A stretch of DNA of 64,000 bases from Dromaius novaehollandiae (GCF_036370855.1 NC_088113.1:19550501-19614500); one strand, 5' to 3'. Positions 47,683 through 62,390 are shown, numbered from the stretch's first letter. Numbers and translations are program-made. Notes: a model not told the origin generated them from the letters alone.

Positions 47683-50600
47683 GGCCGGGGGGAAGAAAAA
47701 AGAAATAAGCACTATGACTTAAACACTTAGAAGCGCCAGTTATTAGTAGACTTAGGAAATAAACTGGATCTGTGGGAAACACAAAATGCTACAAGTGGCT
47801 TCTCAGCACATGTCTTTCACCTAGTACAACATCAGGTGTGGATTCAACGGGCTGACACTGGCCCTGCCACAAACTGCAAGCCTGTGCCAGTTCACGCAGG
47901 CGGAGAACATGCCCCGACGTGGGACCCGCCACGCGCGGTGTTAGGCAGCTTCCCCTTCCCCGCGCTGAGTTACCGCCGGTGGCAAGGAGATCAGAAGTGT
48001 GTGCCCCAAAGCCCCCAACGTCACAGCTCACCTTGGCCAACCGTTGTCGCTTTGGGCAACGCGGCCACAAGCCTTCCCTTGAATCTTTAATTGTGGTTCC
48101 CTGTGGCACTGAGCGCTGCGTAATTTACTGCCTTGTTCTCCAAGCCTTGCTCCATTCATCTCCTACCACCAGCGCGGAGGGAAGAGGAGAGCATCCCCCA
48201 GAAGGAGTCACGTGAGGGAGCTCCGCTTTCCGTTCACGTTCGCTCATCTCAGGCTGCTCGTAGCTGGGAGAAGCACTCACAGCCACAGGTTTCATTTCTA
48301 CTGCTGTAACAGGCTCCCGTGCTTCCTCGCCGTGATATTTCTGTCGCTTGGCTAATTTCAAAGATCTCTGAGGCAGGGAGAACTCTCACACCTTGAATAA
48401 AACCCATGGATGGCAGGTGCTTTCAGCGATTGGTAAGGAAGGCTTGATGAGCTTGTAGGACACCAGCCTAACACCTTCGGATTTGCTCTGCTGCAAAGCA
48501 CCTTCCAGGAAGATGCGCAGCAAATAACTAGGGAAGTTATTTCTTCCCTGCCTGTGTCTGTTCTTTACGTGTGATACGTTAAGGAATAAGCAGTATATCC
48601 CACAGTGCTCTTGTGAGCGTGAGTACATTGAAAGACGAGGATAATTAGATCCTACGATGACATATAGTCCAAGTTAGTACCCAAGACAGATGACCGTGAA
48701 AGTCACCTTCATGCTATTTGTCCTAAAATAGAACCATTCTGAAGCCAGGAGGGCAGTCTGAGACACTTTTCTAGGTTTCACTTCAGAAATACCCGTGTTG
48801 GAGACTGCAACCCAAAGAAGACTGCCCGAAGAACTGTGTTCTTTGGTTGGGAGCCACGGGAAAGGCATGGGGCTTGGGAATTAAATCCAAGAGCTGCTGA
48901 AACATTAGTCTGCTTTGGAGAAGCTATGAGGAACAGGAACAGGGAAACACAGATGGCCAGGCAGATGATGAAAAACGAAGCAAAGCATGGGAAAGAAGCT
49001 AGAGAGGGACAGAGGAAAGAACAGAAAAAACATCAAATAACAAGAAAAAAAAAGATATTTCTATAGTGCCTACATAGGACATCGTGGCCTGCCTGCTTAG
49101 CTAAAGGGAGATGTTTCCTTGAACAGCCTTTCCCCCAGCAGTAGAAAGCCACATTTTGGAGTAAAAGCATCTTCCGTGGGAGGCAGTGGTGGGTGGAGGA
49201 GGGAGTGGGCTTAAATTACAGAAACGATGGTTTGCGGATGCAAAATAACTGCAGATCCTAAAGATAGCTCGGAAGGTTTTTGAAAGATTGAGAGGTCATG
49301 AGATTCAACGCCGAGGAGGAAAAAAATAGCTGAATACACACACTTATCCTTTTTGAGCGTGTTTCACTCACGTATCTAAGTCGTAGGCTACGAGTGACCT
49401 CTGGAAGCTGATGGGGTAAATCCGGCTGTGAGGTGCGAGCGTGGCCCCCGTTAAGCGCTGCAGAAGCCCATCCCCATCTCCTCGCATCTCCGGCCATGCC
49501 GTGCCCAAGGCGGGGACGGGGTTGCGTTGGCATGACGGACCCAGGCTGGAGGCACATGCTGGCTCCTCGCCCATCCCTTCCTCTGCCCAGCCTGGTCCGG
49601 GCAGCTGGGACAGCGCTGTCAACACCTGCATCAGGTTTCCTTTACTCCGTGCTGCTGAAATGCGTCTGCTCCCCAGGGAGGATCAGCTTGCACCCTCTAG
49701 CCATGCCCCTGCCACCTTGCCTCGGACCCCGGCTTCAGCAGAAGCACGGCTCACCTGGGAGCTGTGAAGGACACTTCTAACCTCTGCCTAGACTACCCAG
49801 GAGGAGACACAGGATATTGCCTAAAACCCAAGTTTTCGTCCATAGGAACTAGGCCCCCGATGGGCGTTTTGTGTTGTGCAAAATCCTGGCATGGAAAAGC
49901 AAGTTCTGCAGAATTTTGGGGTCATCCTTATCAGCTCCAAACAAGAAGGTCAGGAAACTTTGGAGAGAACCCACATGCAATTTGGACTGTTAATCAAGTA
50001 CCAAAGACACCCTGCAGACTCACGTGTGCTTTGCTTTCCATTTTCAAGGAGGAAAAAAAGCATTCATTTGCCAGGAAAAACCCTAAGACCCTCCAAACAA
50101 TGGCAAAAAGCTCCTCAAAAAAGAACTCCCCAAAGCCTCATATGAAACTTTGAAGTGAAGGAGGTGAAGGAAAAATTAAAAAAAAGAAAAAAAACAGCAC
50201 CCAAAGCTCTAGGAGGAGGGTGTCCTCACTGCACTGGCCACAGCAGCGGTGTCAGGAAAAGCCCAGCTCGCTTGCTGCCAGCTGCCTCCAAAAGCAGAAC
50301 CACCGTGTCTGGCAAAGGTTACATTTGCTATAGCAAAGGCACAGGGTAAAAAAGTCCTTGGAGAAAAGATGGGGAAAAGACTTCATTTTCTCATAAGATG
50401 CATCACTGCATATTCAAACTGAAAGACCAGAAGAAAAACACATCAATCTTCATTTGCTCCCCGAAGTGCAACAAAAGAGAAAAGAAGAAGGTAAGATTTT
50501 TCTTATCTCTGTTCAGGCCCATTTTTCACGGCGAAGGTAAGCCCTGCGCGAACAAGGCAGCATCACGCTGCGAACACGCTGGGTCCTTGGGCTGAGCTGC

Positions 50601-51979
50601 TCCGCTTCCCTGCTGGAGCACCGGCTCGGTTCTTGGAGCAATTACCGGGGCAGAGCCAGTGACCGGAAGGTGAATTTGGGACTCCATCTTTCAAGTGAAT
50701 CCAAACATTCCCTGGGAGGGAAGCCTAGGAAATGACGGGGCTCAGCTTTGTGCTTTAGGAGGTGAAACAGAGCCCACTTTTTCTCGTGCACGTGAAACAG
50801 CGATGCCAGCATGGGCAGCAGGGGACATGAAGTGGTGCCTCCTACCCACCTACAGCCATTGCTTGCATCCGTCTTTCCTAAGCTGCAAAAGCCCAGCCAA
50901 CTGCTAGATAACCTGCACACATGATGCCCGACGCAGCGTATCGCCCACGCGTACTGCTCTCCGCGCCCAGTGCCCACCCAAGGCACAGGAGTGCAATCCA
51001 AACCAAGGGAAAGCCAAACCCTTGCACCGAAGCAGCAGCCTGCACGGTCCTTCGTGGGAGGGAAATGCACAGCCTCAGGCAGCCTCTAAAAGATCCTGGC
51101 TCTTTCGCCAGGACTGGAAAGAAAAGGGAGTTTTTTACTTCATCAATCGGTGCTTGGATGTCTCTGCAGACTTCCCTGCAACTTTGTGCAGAAGGCGCGG
51201 GGGCATGGGGTGGAGCAGCTCCAGCGTCGCTCAGGGTAGGCAGCCGGACACCTTCCTGCCTTTGCAGCCTCTATGCACACGTGCACTCTGTGCTTGCGCC
51301 CAGGCAGCACGCGCTATAAAGGCAAGAAGTTCTCAGTAGTAGCTCTATGGTAGCAAACAGAGTGGTGCAGGGCTCCTTTTTTTCCTCCCCTTGAAAACCC
51401 TCGAGTTACTAATTCCCCTTCCCAATATTTCTAAGAGAAGTAGTGTAAAATGCTGATTAAGAGGCTTGCTACAAAGAAAAGCACCAGAGACTCTGCCAGC
51501 TGCCCTTCGTGGCCAGGGGAAAGTTTCTCCACGCGTCCAGCCAGCCGCTATGTGGGGAGCACCGATGGCCAGAATTTGTTTTCCCGTGCGGCTGCAAAGC
51601 CACGGTGCAGCGAGGGCTTTTCCTTCCTGCAGGCAAAATGAGCGAGTCTTTCATCTTTGACCTAAGGCTTCGGTCCCTCGGACACCAGCTGCACCGCTGA
51701 ACCCCGTTATACAGCCACCAGGACTTGGCGCAACGAAATCCAGCCTGAAATGCGCCTAATTGCCCCGTGCTCCTGCTTAATCCTTCCACGCAGAGAACAC
51801 GGATTTCCTTGAACTGATACACTGCGCGAGCACGTACCAGTTTAGCCTTCGAGCACGCGGGAGTGTGACAGCTATGCGTCAGGGTGCTTTTTTCAAGGGA
51901 GATAAATTAAAACCTCCATAAGGATCAAAATACCCTGAAAAGGCAAATCCAGGCTACTGGAGTAATTCTTCTCCACTCC

Positions 51980-52260
51980 TGTCTGATACCATGAATGTTG
52001 GTTTAACCCGCTCTCAGGGCACGGCAATACCACATATTCAACGCAATTACCGCTGTTTACTGCGGCATGGCTATGTTCAGTGCTTCAAATTCAGCTTCCC
52101 AAACATGCATTTAATTTCAGATTTAATACCGGATGTTAATTGTATATTGCACAGTAAACGACTGATCATTAAAACATATTAATTGAGGTTTAACAGCTGT
52201 GTAATAGATATTACATCTCATACTTATCAGCAAATATGATTTAATAATCAATTAGAACGG
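51980..52260. promoter_or_regulatory. AT-rich candidate regulatory element
   Basis: Dense homeodomain/POU-like motifs: catgcatttaattt, gttaattgta, atcattaaaac, atattaattgag, atgatttaataatcaattag. Sharply more AT-rich than its surroundings. Candidate enhancer upstream of MYT1, unverified. Confidence 0.3.
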
Positions 52261-54852
52261 GATGTATGGATGGGAAACGCAGCAGGTCTAGCTAGCTTGC
52301 TGGTAAGTCTTTGTTTTTTATTTGTTCATCTAAAGATACTTTTCCTTAGTGGATTTGGAAAGGAGCTTCGCTGCTTGCTGAGGAGACGTTGAGCTTTCAT
52401 GCTCTCACACAGAAACCTTACCTAGACACCCCCAGAGAGTTTATAATCCCTGTGAAAGAACGAGACATGGGAGCCACAGACCATTCCCATTCTGCAGAGC
52501 CCAGGCCAAGCCCCAGCAAACCCGTCCTGCGGCTACATCGACACCAAGCATCAGCTGCAGAGCAGGCACAGGCCCTGTGCTGGGCTCCACGGCTGTTCAG
52601 GCGAGACCCAACAGCTCATCACACTTGTGAGCTGCATTTCTGATCCCCCTGGCCCAGTGAAGACACAGTACCGGCTTCACCCACTGTGCTACCAAACCAC
52701 CAGCTCATGCACTGCGACATCGAAGCCCATGAAACCTGTGCTGCACACTCTGATCTTTTATTTTCCCCTTACCCAAAGGAAAGGGAGGTTTGTGACTTCG
52801 GGAGGGTCAGGTCTCTTCAGTGCTCTCACTGTTGAATGGATGCAGCCGGCAAAGCCTGCGTTGCCAACCAACGAAGCAACCAGCCCGCCGTGAGCACGGC
52901 TCGGAGGTGTTTACTGCCAACGGCCGAGTATATCGCAGCCTCGCTCCGCAGGCACCGGCAGGACGGAGGAGAGGGAAGGGAACGCAGGGAAAGGGAAGGG
53001 ACAGGTCGTTGCTAGCCCGGTGCCACTGTTTCTCCGGCTCTGCCCTCCATTCGGATACGCTTTCTGTAGGTGCTCAGCACAAAGCAGGGGCTCAGGCAGG
53101 CCTCTGGGCCCATCCCCGTTGCCTCTGGTGCCATCTCAGCTCTGCTGGGTTGTGGGAGAAGGTTGCTGCCTCCACACTTCACACCCTCGCACATCCCCGT
53201 GAGCCAAAATTACTTGTACCCAAAGTTAAACCTCCGGGTGGAAGCGGTGGCTGAGGGCAGACGTGGAGCATCTCCAGCTGCGCCTGCCACCTCCAGCTCC
53301 CCCTTCTCCCTCTCTGCCCAGTAGCTCCTACGCCGAGCTGCGAAGTGCTTCAGGGCAAGACCAGGATTTTGTTCCGTTTCCGTATCCGTATCCGATCCGG
53401 CTCACCAGGAGCCGAAGCCCTGAGCGCACCTGCGTGCCAAACGAGCACGCGAGGCTGCAGCCGCTGCTCATTAACGGCAGCGTTCACGCTCCGGTGTTCA
53501 CGGCCAGTTAATAACACTTCTTAATAAAGCCTTTTTTCTTCTGCAGAGTGACAGGAGCACATGAAAAAAATGCTTAAAATAAAGCACTTTTCACCTTCCA
53601 CCCTGGTGGTTTTATCACTTGTGTATTCTTCCAGAGAGGAGAAGAGCTGCACGCACACAGTAGCACCACTGGTTTTCTGCAGTTTCTTAACCCCGTCGGA
53701 AAGAATAAAGCGTGAACGAGCTTCAGCCTCCCACCTCCCCCCGGCTCCTCGGGTTGCGGCTGTCAAAACGCAGAGCCGCTCTGCACCCGGAGAGCGCGGC
53801 CCCGAGAGCAGGGAAGAGGGAAGCAGTGGGGTTTCCCACCGGAGCACGGGAGCTCTCAGGCGGAGCGAGCGGTGCCAGCCCGGCCTCCAAGGCTGCTCCC
53901 ACTCACGCAGCGCTCGAGCCAGGCTCTGAGGCTACAGACGGGGCTGCGTTCAGCTGCTGTCGCCGAAATAGCCTGCGTTGCTCTGCCTCTGCTTAGAGAA
54001 GTTTCCCAGGAAAGCCCAGATACCTTTGCTGGTGTCAGAAGACAGGGCCAAGCAAACAGTGCTGTGGATGGGAAGTGAATTGAAGGGATGGGAACGCTAC
54101 GCACCGATCCCTTGGGCTTTGCAAGGTGCAGGGCAACAGCAGGGAGGCTGTAGGAGCTGCGAGCTGATGATGACCCCATCCGAGAGACGGGCTAGGCCCA
54201 AGCCACGGGCATCTCTGCCTGCTGCTTTTACTCTGGGAACCACCAAGAGTTGGCCAAGCATCTTTCTTCCTACTGCAACAGCAGGAACTTCCTACGAGCC
54301 CGGAGATAAATTCCTCTCCAAACATAGCCTGAACACCAAACAAGCACTGGCTTTTCACTCCCAAACAGCGACCGCCAGCCTCCCTCTGCTGCCAGGCTCA
54401 CCCGCCGCACAGCCCCTTCCCGCAGCCGGCTTTGTCTCCAGCGTCCTTTTGTGCGCGGAGGGAGCCCTGCTCGGCGAAGCCGGTGTGTTTGTGCCTCGTG
54501 CGCGGGGGAACAGGCGCATAACACGTCAGGCGTGCAGAAGAGCATCCCCAAGAAGCAAGGAACAGGATGTTGCTTCTTTATTCTTGCACGTTTCCTTCAT
54601 TATTTTGTTCTAATTTGACTTTCCTGGTACCTTCTCTATTCAATAAAAGCCAAATGCAAACTGCATCCCTTAATCTCCGCAACAGCAGCTCACTGCTGAG
54701 AAAATAATATAGATGTAACTTCCAGCATCACACACTTTCTTTTCCATTTATATGCAAATGCCGACCTTTCACCCAAGCTGTCTCAAAGAAGTATTTCCTT
54801 AAAAATGCAAATAGCATGTTGCAAGCAGTTACTCTGGCTGAGTCTTTTTTAT

Positions 54853-54868
54853 ATTATTATTATTATTT
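54853..54868. repeat. ATT microsatellite
   Basis: Five ATT units after a T-run in otherwise unique upstream DNA. Confidence 0.75.
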
Positions 54869-55220
54869 CTTTTAACCTTACCAGCACTGTAAAAAACAAC
54901 TGCTAAACTGCACTCCGGTAATAATTACTTTTCATACCAGATCAAAAGCTTCCGTGGAGCCAATGTGTCGAAACACCAGCAGGAGAATTCATTGCAGATA
55001 GATTTTTAGAGACAATTTTGGATAAGCGTGTCTTAGGCAAGCGGGAAGGAAGCAACTCCAAGAGGCGTTGCTGCCGGGAAGAGTGATCCGATGGCTTAGG
55101 GTAAAGTTACATTTTTTGCACATGCAGCTGACATATATAAGCCCTTAGGAAGCAGTTTTTGATGTGGACCTGGCCCTGGGTTTTTGCTGCACTTCTCAGT
55201 GGCAGGTTTGTAAGTGCTTC

Positions 55221-55262
55221 ATATTTGGGGAAACTGAGGCATCACACAGGGACCCAAAATGA
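55221..55262. mobile_element. possible remnant of an ancient SINE
   Basis: The phrase ggggaaactgaggcatcaca resembles the conserved gaggaaactgaggc core of MIR in reverse orientation, but the flanks cannot be aligned by eye. Weak. Confidence 0.25.
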
Positions 55263-56959
55263 CCTGAACTGCACTGCAGACGTGGCGGAAAATGACCTTC
55301 CTGTCACAGCAAGGTTACATGGGATGAGCAAAGCCAGCAGAAGGGGGTCACGGCAGCAAGTCCCACAGCACCGACCCACCGTGGCCGGTGTCCGACAAGG
55401 ACGTCCCTCTCGCCTGAGGTGGTCTCTGAAGACGTGAGAAGACCTCACGTGTGCATGCCATGTGCCTGTGCTGTGCCAGGGGCCCTGGTGCCATGTTAGG
55501 ACTTCTGGGGCTAAAGGCAGAGGAGCAGCAAGAATGGTGGAGGAAGGGGTGGGGAAGGAGGGGACGAGGCAGCCAGAAAGAGAAGATGCATTCAGCGGGG
55601 CAAAGCCAGAGAGGAGAATTTCAGCCCCAAGACCCCCCCAGCCCAGCTTTGTTCTCTCCCAGCCACTGAGGAAGGTGAACTCTGGGGACATCAAGGCTGG
55701 TGCAACTTACACCTCCTCCCGCCCAGCACGGCTGTGATCCCAAGGCAGCAGCCAGCCCTTGGCTTTCACCTCCACCCGGCTGGGGGACGGGTGCTCATGC
55801 CGGGACACGTGGCTCGCAAGCCAGACGAGTGAGCCTGCCCTGGCACGAGCAGCAAGCCAAGGGGCTGAAAGGAGGGATCAGCTCCCTTTTCAACCTATAC
55901 GGTGTTTCCTGTTTCGCATGGCATTTTTAAATGGTCTGTTCCCACACAGGGAGTCACTCCCAGCATGGACAGACATCGGGCAGCTCGAGTCAGACACATG
56001 GACCCAGCGCTGGTATTTGACACCACCTGCCAAAGCCATTCCATCATGAATATGGAAATCAAGGGAGAAGAGAAAGAAAGAGCCTAAGCATCGTGCTTGT
56101 GAATGGGGACACAAGGATACATGCTAACGGAAAGCCAAACATACAAAGCAAAGGTGATAAATGAGGTTCTCTGCATCTAGAAATAGCAAGTGAGAAAAGC
56201 CAGGTCTCCTGGGACAGGGCAAGGGGTCATTAGCCAAGTACCTTTCTCCAAGTGGCAAATACACCTTTCCTCAATCTGCAGGGAAAGAGTGGAAGGAATA
56301 GGCTACGTATGGACTGATCCTTCCTCTCCCATCTTTCTGTGCTGTTGTTTTAGCTGAGAACAACTGTTAAGTTTCTCCTGGCCTTCAAAGCACTGGAGAT
56401 GCCCCAATTCTAACTGTCACAGCCCAAGTGAACTTGAATCTGCTTCAGGACCTTACCCTTGGCCCACTGGTTTCTGAGCAAGAGCACAAAGCTGCAAAAA
56501 ATCCCTTTGCTGCTGCTGCCTGAATTTGGCCCATGGCTCATGCCCCGAGACGGGGCACAGGCATCCGAGCGACACAGAGCAGCTGAACCTTTTGGTCCAA
56601 AGACCCACGTAAATCTCCTAGGCAGCACCAGGTTGGTGCCACAAATCGCATTTGCTTGAGCGGGTGGTTTTCTGTGCCGAGGGTTTCCGTTGCACGAGAC
56701 ACCACAGCAGGTGAAGGAGAGGTTGCCTTTAAGGCGGCCGACGAGCCAGGGAACAGGCTGTTAGCACCGCTGACGCAAAGTTCGATGACTAAGTGGGCTA
56801 ATTCCCAACTGCCAGCTTGTCTTTATGATATTAAGCTTTTCCTCTCTTCTATCATATGAGAAGTGAAAACTTGACACATAAGCGTGTGTCACAGGGAGGC
56901 AAATAGACAGAAGCAATAAGGCATAAAAGGAGGTGAGGTCATCGTGGAATAAGAAGTCC

Positions 56960-57320
56960 CTTGGGGCAACGCACAGCACTGCTCAGCGCCCAGTGACGCT
57001 CAGCCTTGGAAGGGCAACGTCTCCCGACGGCAGCCCCCCGCGCGGTGCTGGACCTCCGCCGGCTCGGGCTCGCGGGCACCCGCCTGGGACGAAGCCCCAT
57101 TCTCCAGCCTTCCCGGGCAGCTCGGCCACGGGCGCTCGCGGGGTGCCGCGCCGCCTGACATGAAACGAGTCTATTAAGCTGACCGCGTTTACGGCTGTGG
57201 GAGCAGACAGCATTCAAATACCTCTAATAAAAAGGTCGCCCCCGAAGCGGCGCGCCGATCTGCCAGCCGCGACGTCGTGGCCCGCCAGGATCATCGCACG
57301 CCGAATGGCGCTTCTGCTGC
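56960..57320. promoter_or_regulatory. CpG-dense patch upstream of MYT1
   Basis: Perhaps the densest CpG cluster of the right half (cccgacggcagccccccgcg, gccgcgccgcc, cgaagcggcgcgccgat). It is followed at 57340-57425 by AT-rich sequence with attgaaattaaat. Possible promoter or CpG-island enhancer; no exon could be tied to it. Confidence 0.35.
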
Positions 57321-60300
57321 ATGCCGCTTACTCAGAAACACGGAGCATCATCAAATATGTTAACTTTATAGCCCTGCTGGCACTGTTCGAGCGCTCCTGC
57401 AGACCCCGTATAATTGAAATTAAATAGAGGCAACTAATACCTTTCTGCCTTCCCTATTAGGCTGCACGGGAGCCGACGCTTGCTGCTAAGCACGAAGCAG
57501 GATAACATGCTACAGGAGGGGGGACGACGGCGATAGTCCGGTGCCCTGCCAGTGGCAGCACCCCCAGCGCAGCTTCCAGTCTCCATCCCGGCCCCAGGCG
57601 CTGCGATCATGACGGCCGCATCCAGAGCCACTCGCACAGGCTCAGCCTTCAGCCCCAGCATCGGTTTTGCCATGACGTCCATCTCCAGCCCGGCCTGGAG
57701 TGGGAAACCTGAGGCCTGGGTAAGCAGCACCCACCATGTTCAAGGGATTGGGGAGAAAAACAGGAAAAATGCAAGTCCCTGGAAGGGCCCTGTCTGATAT
57801 GGTGAGCCAGACCGATCTCCTGTCCCCCAACGCCTCCGGAGGGCACTTCAACATTGCCCCACGACCTTCCCAGGAAGGACCATGCCAAGACCTGTCCGGT
57901 CCCATCTTCTCCTCAACAAGGTCAGAAGACGCACAGAAGCCACAGGAGGTTTGTGCAAACTCCTCTCCCGAGCCCCTCCAGCCGGTGGAGATCAGCTCGT
58001 GCCCCACAACTTGAAAGCCCCTATCTCATGCAAGCCCCTTTTCCCAGCCCTTCTCCTCATGACAAGATCTTCTCGTTATCCTCAGAAACATGCTGTTTGG
58101 AGGCGGGAGAGCTGGCGGGCCAGCCCGTGAGCACCGCAGGGACGGCGGGGACCTGCCACAGCTGCTTTGCCGTTTCGGCAGCGACCTGCCTCCCCGCCAG
58201 CCGGAAAGTCTCTCCTTGACAGAAGGAAGTCGAAAGTTTCTAGGGGGAAGTGCGAGAGGAGCTGACAACTCCCCGCACTCCTCCGAGACACTGCGGGCAA
58301 AGTTAGCTGTTTAGGCTGTCATTTTTTTTTAAAGTAACAACATAGCTCCCAGGCACTCTTTACCAGAGCAGCTCTCTCTAGGAGGCTATTAATCCTCCCC
58401 TGTCACTTATGTTCTTGGAGAGAGCATTTCTCTGGGCAAAAGCAGCTAGTTGCTCACTGACTAATTACATCAAAATATTGAGGGCAACAAACAAACCTTT
58501 AACTCCGCTTGCCAGAAGCTTGTTAGATGCAAAGCTTCAAATTCGTGGAGGAGGAATAGATGCATCAGCAGGAGAAGCTGGGACTCCAGACTCGCTCCCG
58601 ACTGTGAGGAGCGGGGCTGCTCCGTCACGTTTCAGAGGCATGAACTTTCTTCCTCTCTGGTTTCTGCAGAACCACTTCAGTGGAGCTAATTTTGCCCAAG
58701 CTAACTTTACCCAGAATTTTGCCCTAACTGCTCCTGCTGAAGCCAGGCAGCTCCTCTCAAAATCCCCCACTAAACTGCCACTGCGTTTCAAGGGCGTTTT
58801 CTCTGACTTGCAAGGCATAACCTCATCTTGGCTGCCTAAGCAAAACAACCAGGGAGAGGCAGGTTTGCCCAGAGTCATGGACTTACTCGCATGAAAATTC
58901 AAGCCAGAAGGTCAATGGCAAAGGAGAGGCTCTGGTGACACAGCAGCAAATACGAGGGCCAGCGCACAGGGCCCGCGATGTCAAAGGCTGTAGCCTTGTT
59001 CACAGTTTCCTGCAGTGCTATTCACGTACTTTGACATCTTTGTTTATTCCAGCTGTGCACAGAAGCAGGCTCCCCTTTGGGCACCACTTTGCAAACTAGA
59101 TCTTTTCCTTCCCCAAAACTTTCACCTGGCTTTCAGCCAAAGTTTGGGTTTTTACTTCATATCCACTCCATCACCCCATTTTACCCATACAGCCTAGACA
59201 ATCTTAACTGCTTCTTTTAGCTTAGCTAAACATATATCTCTTCCTTTATAAAGTAATGCTTCCAATCCCCAACATTTTTGCTGCTCTTTTCCGAGTTCTC
59301 AATCTATTGACATATTTCCCGTAACATGCGAAAGACAGACAGGTAGCAGCACGTTGGGAGGTTTCTCATGAAGCAAGCTCATTGCCAGAGCTTTCCTAGA
59401 GTCTGGACACATTTTCGGACACGTTCATAGAAACGGTCCTGGCCCCAGAGAAGCGTCAGTCTCTGACACCTCTGAAAACAGGCTCTGGTGTGCAAATGCC
59501 TGAATTTTTGTTTTAATTCCCTCCCGTTGCCTCCCAAAGGCAAGAGGCAGGGGACGCCTGCCTGTGCGGGCTGCGGGGAGCTGCGAGCGGCTGCGGAGGC
59601 TGACCTAGCTCTCCGCCTCCCTCCACGGCAAGCCAGCAGCTCCAGCGTCACCTCCGCCCCCTTCCTCCCAGCGCAAGTCCGTCTCTCCTCTCCGGCTGTC
59701 ACGAGTCTGCATCTCACCAGTGCAGACCATCCCCGAGTTACGCCAGGGACCCAGAATAGGATGCGCGAGCGCCTAAAGAGGAAAGCCCAAGTCTACATTT
59801 AGCTGCTGAACTTGACGTTCTTCCAAGGCGATTTGGATACCCGAGCCCTGAAACGAGTGACTCAAATGCAAGCAGTGGCTTTGGCCCAAAGCTCCCCATC
59901 TCTAGGCTGAAGAGAGCCAGGAGCAGGAAAAAGATGACAAACTCGGGTTTGGGAGCATCCAGGGCCGCACAAGCTAATCAGAGCCAGCTGAGGAGGAGGT
60001 TTCTGTGCGCTACGGAGGTGTTTCTACACACAGGTAATTTGGTACCCAGCACAAGACTTAACAAGCCGTACCTGGGGATCCCAGGGACAAGCAAAAGGCA
60101 GAGTTATTCAACCTCAAATTGCCTGGTTTGAGGGATTGTTTAAAAACGTGCTCCGAGTGTCACCTATGGATTTTGCCAGCAATACCTTCGTTTTTAAATA
60201 CTGTATATATAAAAGCTCCCCCATGGACATCTCTTATACCTTATAATAATATTCACCAGGGGATCCTCCTAATGCGGGGTTTGAATTTGTTTCTGTTGAA

Positions 60301-62390
60301 TACACCTGACTCCTTCGCTCACAGAGAGCATTCAGGTAAATACGCCTGCGAGTTGCTGCTCAAAAAGACATTTACAGCTCCCCGCTTTTGTTCCCAGCAT
60401 CGATCAGAAAGGTTCAGTTGTGCCCACGACTTCCACAAAAGGAGCAGGGGCCTGACTTGCAGATGTTGTCCTAAGAAAAGCTCCTTGATTGCCAAATGGT
60501 TTCGAGCAAAGGAACGAAACAGAAGAAACCTGAGTCCCTACTGCAGTTTATATTTAATTAGAGCACAGGCAGCTTATGCAGCAGTTTCGGAAACATATTG
60601 TCTTACAGCATATTGGATATTTGTATCTTAACAGCTCGACATTGATTTCTTTTATGTAAAGGAAGAGGGGGAAGAGAACTGCATGCCCTAAGTTGTGTTA
60701 GCTCCAAAGAGACGCCTGCACTGCTTGGGCTAATGTTTAGAGTAATCAAAGGCGTGAACTCATGTATTATGTATGGGAATGAGAGTTTTCAGTCTTCTGC
60801 AAAAAGGAATCTCCAACGTTTGGTATTTTGTTAGCATGCTGGCACCATATGGCTCTCCCCTGCTGATATTCTTTCACACCAGAACTTTATGTTCAGATGC
60901 TTTAGTTAATATTTTACCCAGCAAGCATAAACAAGATGCAAAGATTGCAGTCGACAGCAACCTTCTCTTAAACCATACACCCATGTTAATAATGAAGGAT
61001 GCTTTCAGCGAGTAGTTTACTGAACACATGCCTGGCTCCCCCCCCCACCCCCCCTTAGGGGTCCAGGCTGGGCCAGTTACTTTGTCTGCATTTGCATCAA
61101 ACAAAACACAAGCAGCAAACCCAAGACGGCCGTTTTCACTCCCTTCCTCTGGCCGGACAATAGCAGCACGGGATGCGTTCAGGTGCTGCATACATACGAT
61201 CTATATTTATACACAATTTAAGGTTGAGTCTCTCCTTGCTTTTCATCCAAGCTAGCTTTTATCTCAGGACGGCAGAATCGCCCCATCTCCGCTACGGAGG
61301 TCGAGGCGGCGTTCACCAGAAGGTGCAAAGCCCCTCGCAGGGGCACGCACGCGGCTGGCACCGCAACACCGCCCAGCAATCAGACAGTCCCGCAAACGCG
61401 GCTTGCAGAGGTTGCAAGTTTTATAGCGAGTCCCGGCCCACCCCGGTGACACCCCTCGGGGAGGTTCCCGCACGGCTGCTGCGCTGTTTGGGGCGCACGA
61501 CCGGGCTCCCCCCCAGCACCATGGTAGCACGCAGACGATGAGGCAAATTTGGGGTGAAGCCCCCGGCACGTACCCTTCAGCCAGGCAAAGCTCACGGCGT
61601 GCTGCGAAGTTTCCCCTCAAGAGTTAACGCTAAATTGTCTGAGCGATACTAATGGTTTTGAGCGTCCAGCTTGACGGACTTCACCAATATCGCGATCCCT
61701 CCCTGCCCCATTTTGGGCACACGGAACCACTTTGGAAAAGCGCAGCTTAGAGATTTGGCTCTAAATGTTACATTTAGATTCTTCCTTCCCTCCTCCCCCC
61801 CCCCCACCCCATAATATTCTTTTTATTCTGTAATATTCTTAAAACAAATAGGACCTAACAGATGTCTTTCAGCCTGCACTCTTATTAATGAGAATATTGG
61901 AAGAATGGAAATCAGGTCACAAATGTTTAATACTTTGTTTAAAAAGTCTTCAGCTTCTTTAAAGAGTTCCACTAATCCCAACATGACAGATGTACAAGGC
62001 AGTTTTGCTTGGGGCAGATTAAAATTCTCGCTCTGATTTGCTCTTTCATTCGGTCTGATTAAAATAACATTGCAATTTTTTTAATGTGCTGACTTCAAAA
62101 TAAAATAATAAAAGAAAGAATAAAAAGTGACCAGTAAAGGCCAGTGTGATCACAATAAAACCAAATTTATTGTTGTTAGGATAAAAAGACAACACAAAAG
62201 GAAATGGGGGTCAGAGCCCATACCCAGGTTAGTACTGAAGCCTTCTGTTAAAGATAAAAGGGGGACCTTTTCAAACTATGTTTTTCCATTTGAAAGTGTT
62301 TATTAATCTATTCTCTCTGAAGCAAAAAGTTCAAATGAAAGACAAAGATCAAAAGTATTTTAATTCAGGTGAAAATTATATTTTTAAGTC

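Noticed and set aside
58409-58894. 161-codon plus-strand frame containing ANFAQANFTQNF, resembling pentapeptide repeats
   Set aside because: Only two or three imperfect units; the reverse strand is also open for 121 codons; no support as a gene.
60119-60631. 170-codon plus-strand frame
   Set aside because: Starts at a non-ATG codon, with no domain or splice sites; judged a chance frame, though it is long for non-CpG-rich sequence.
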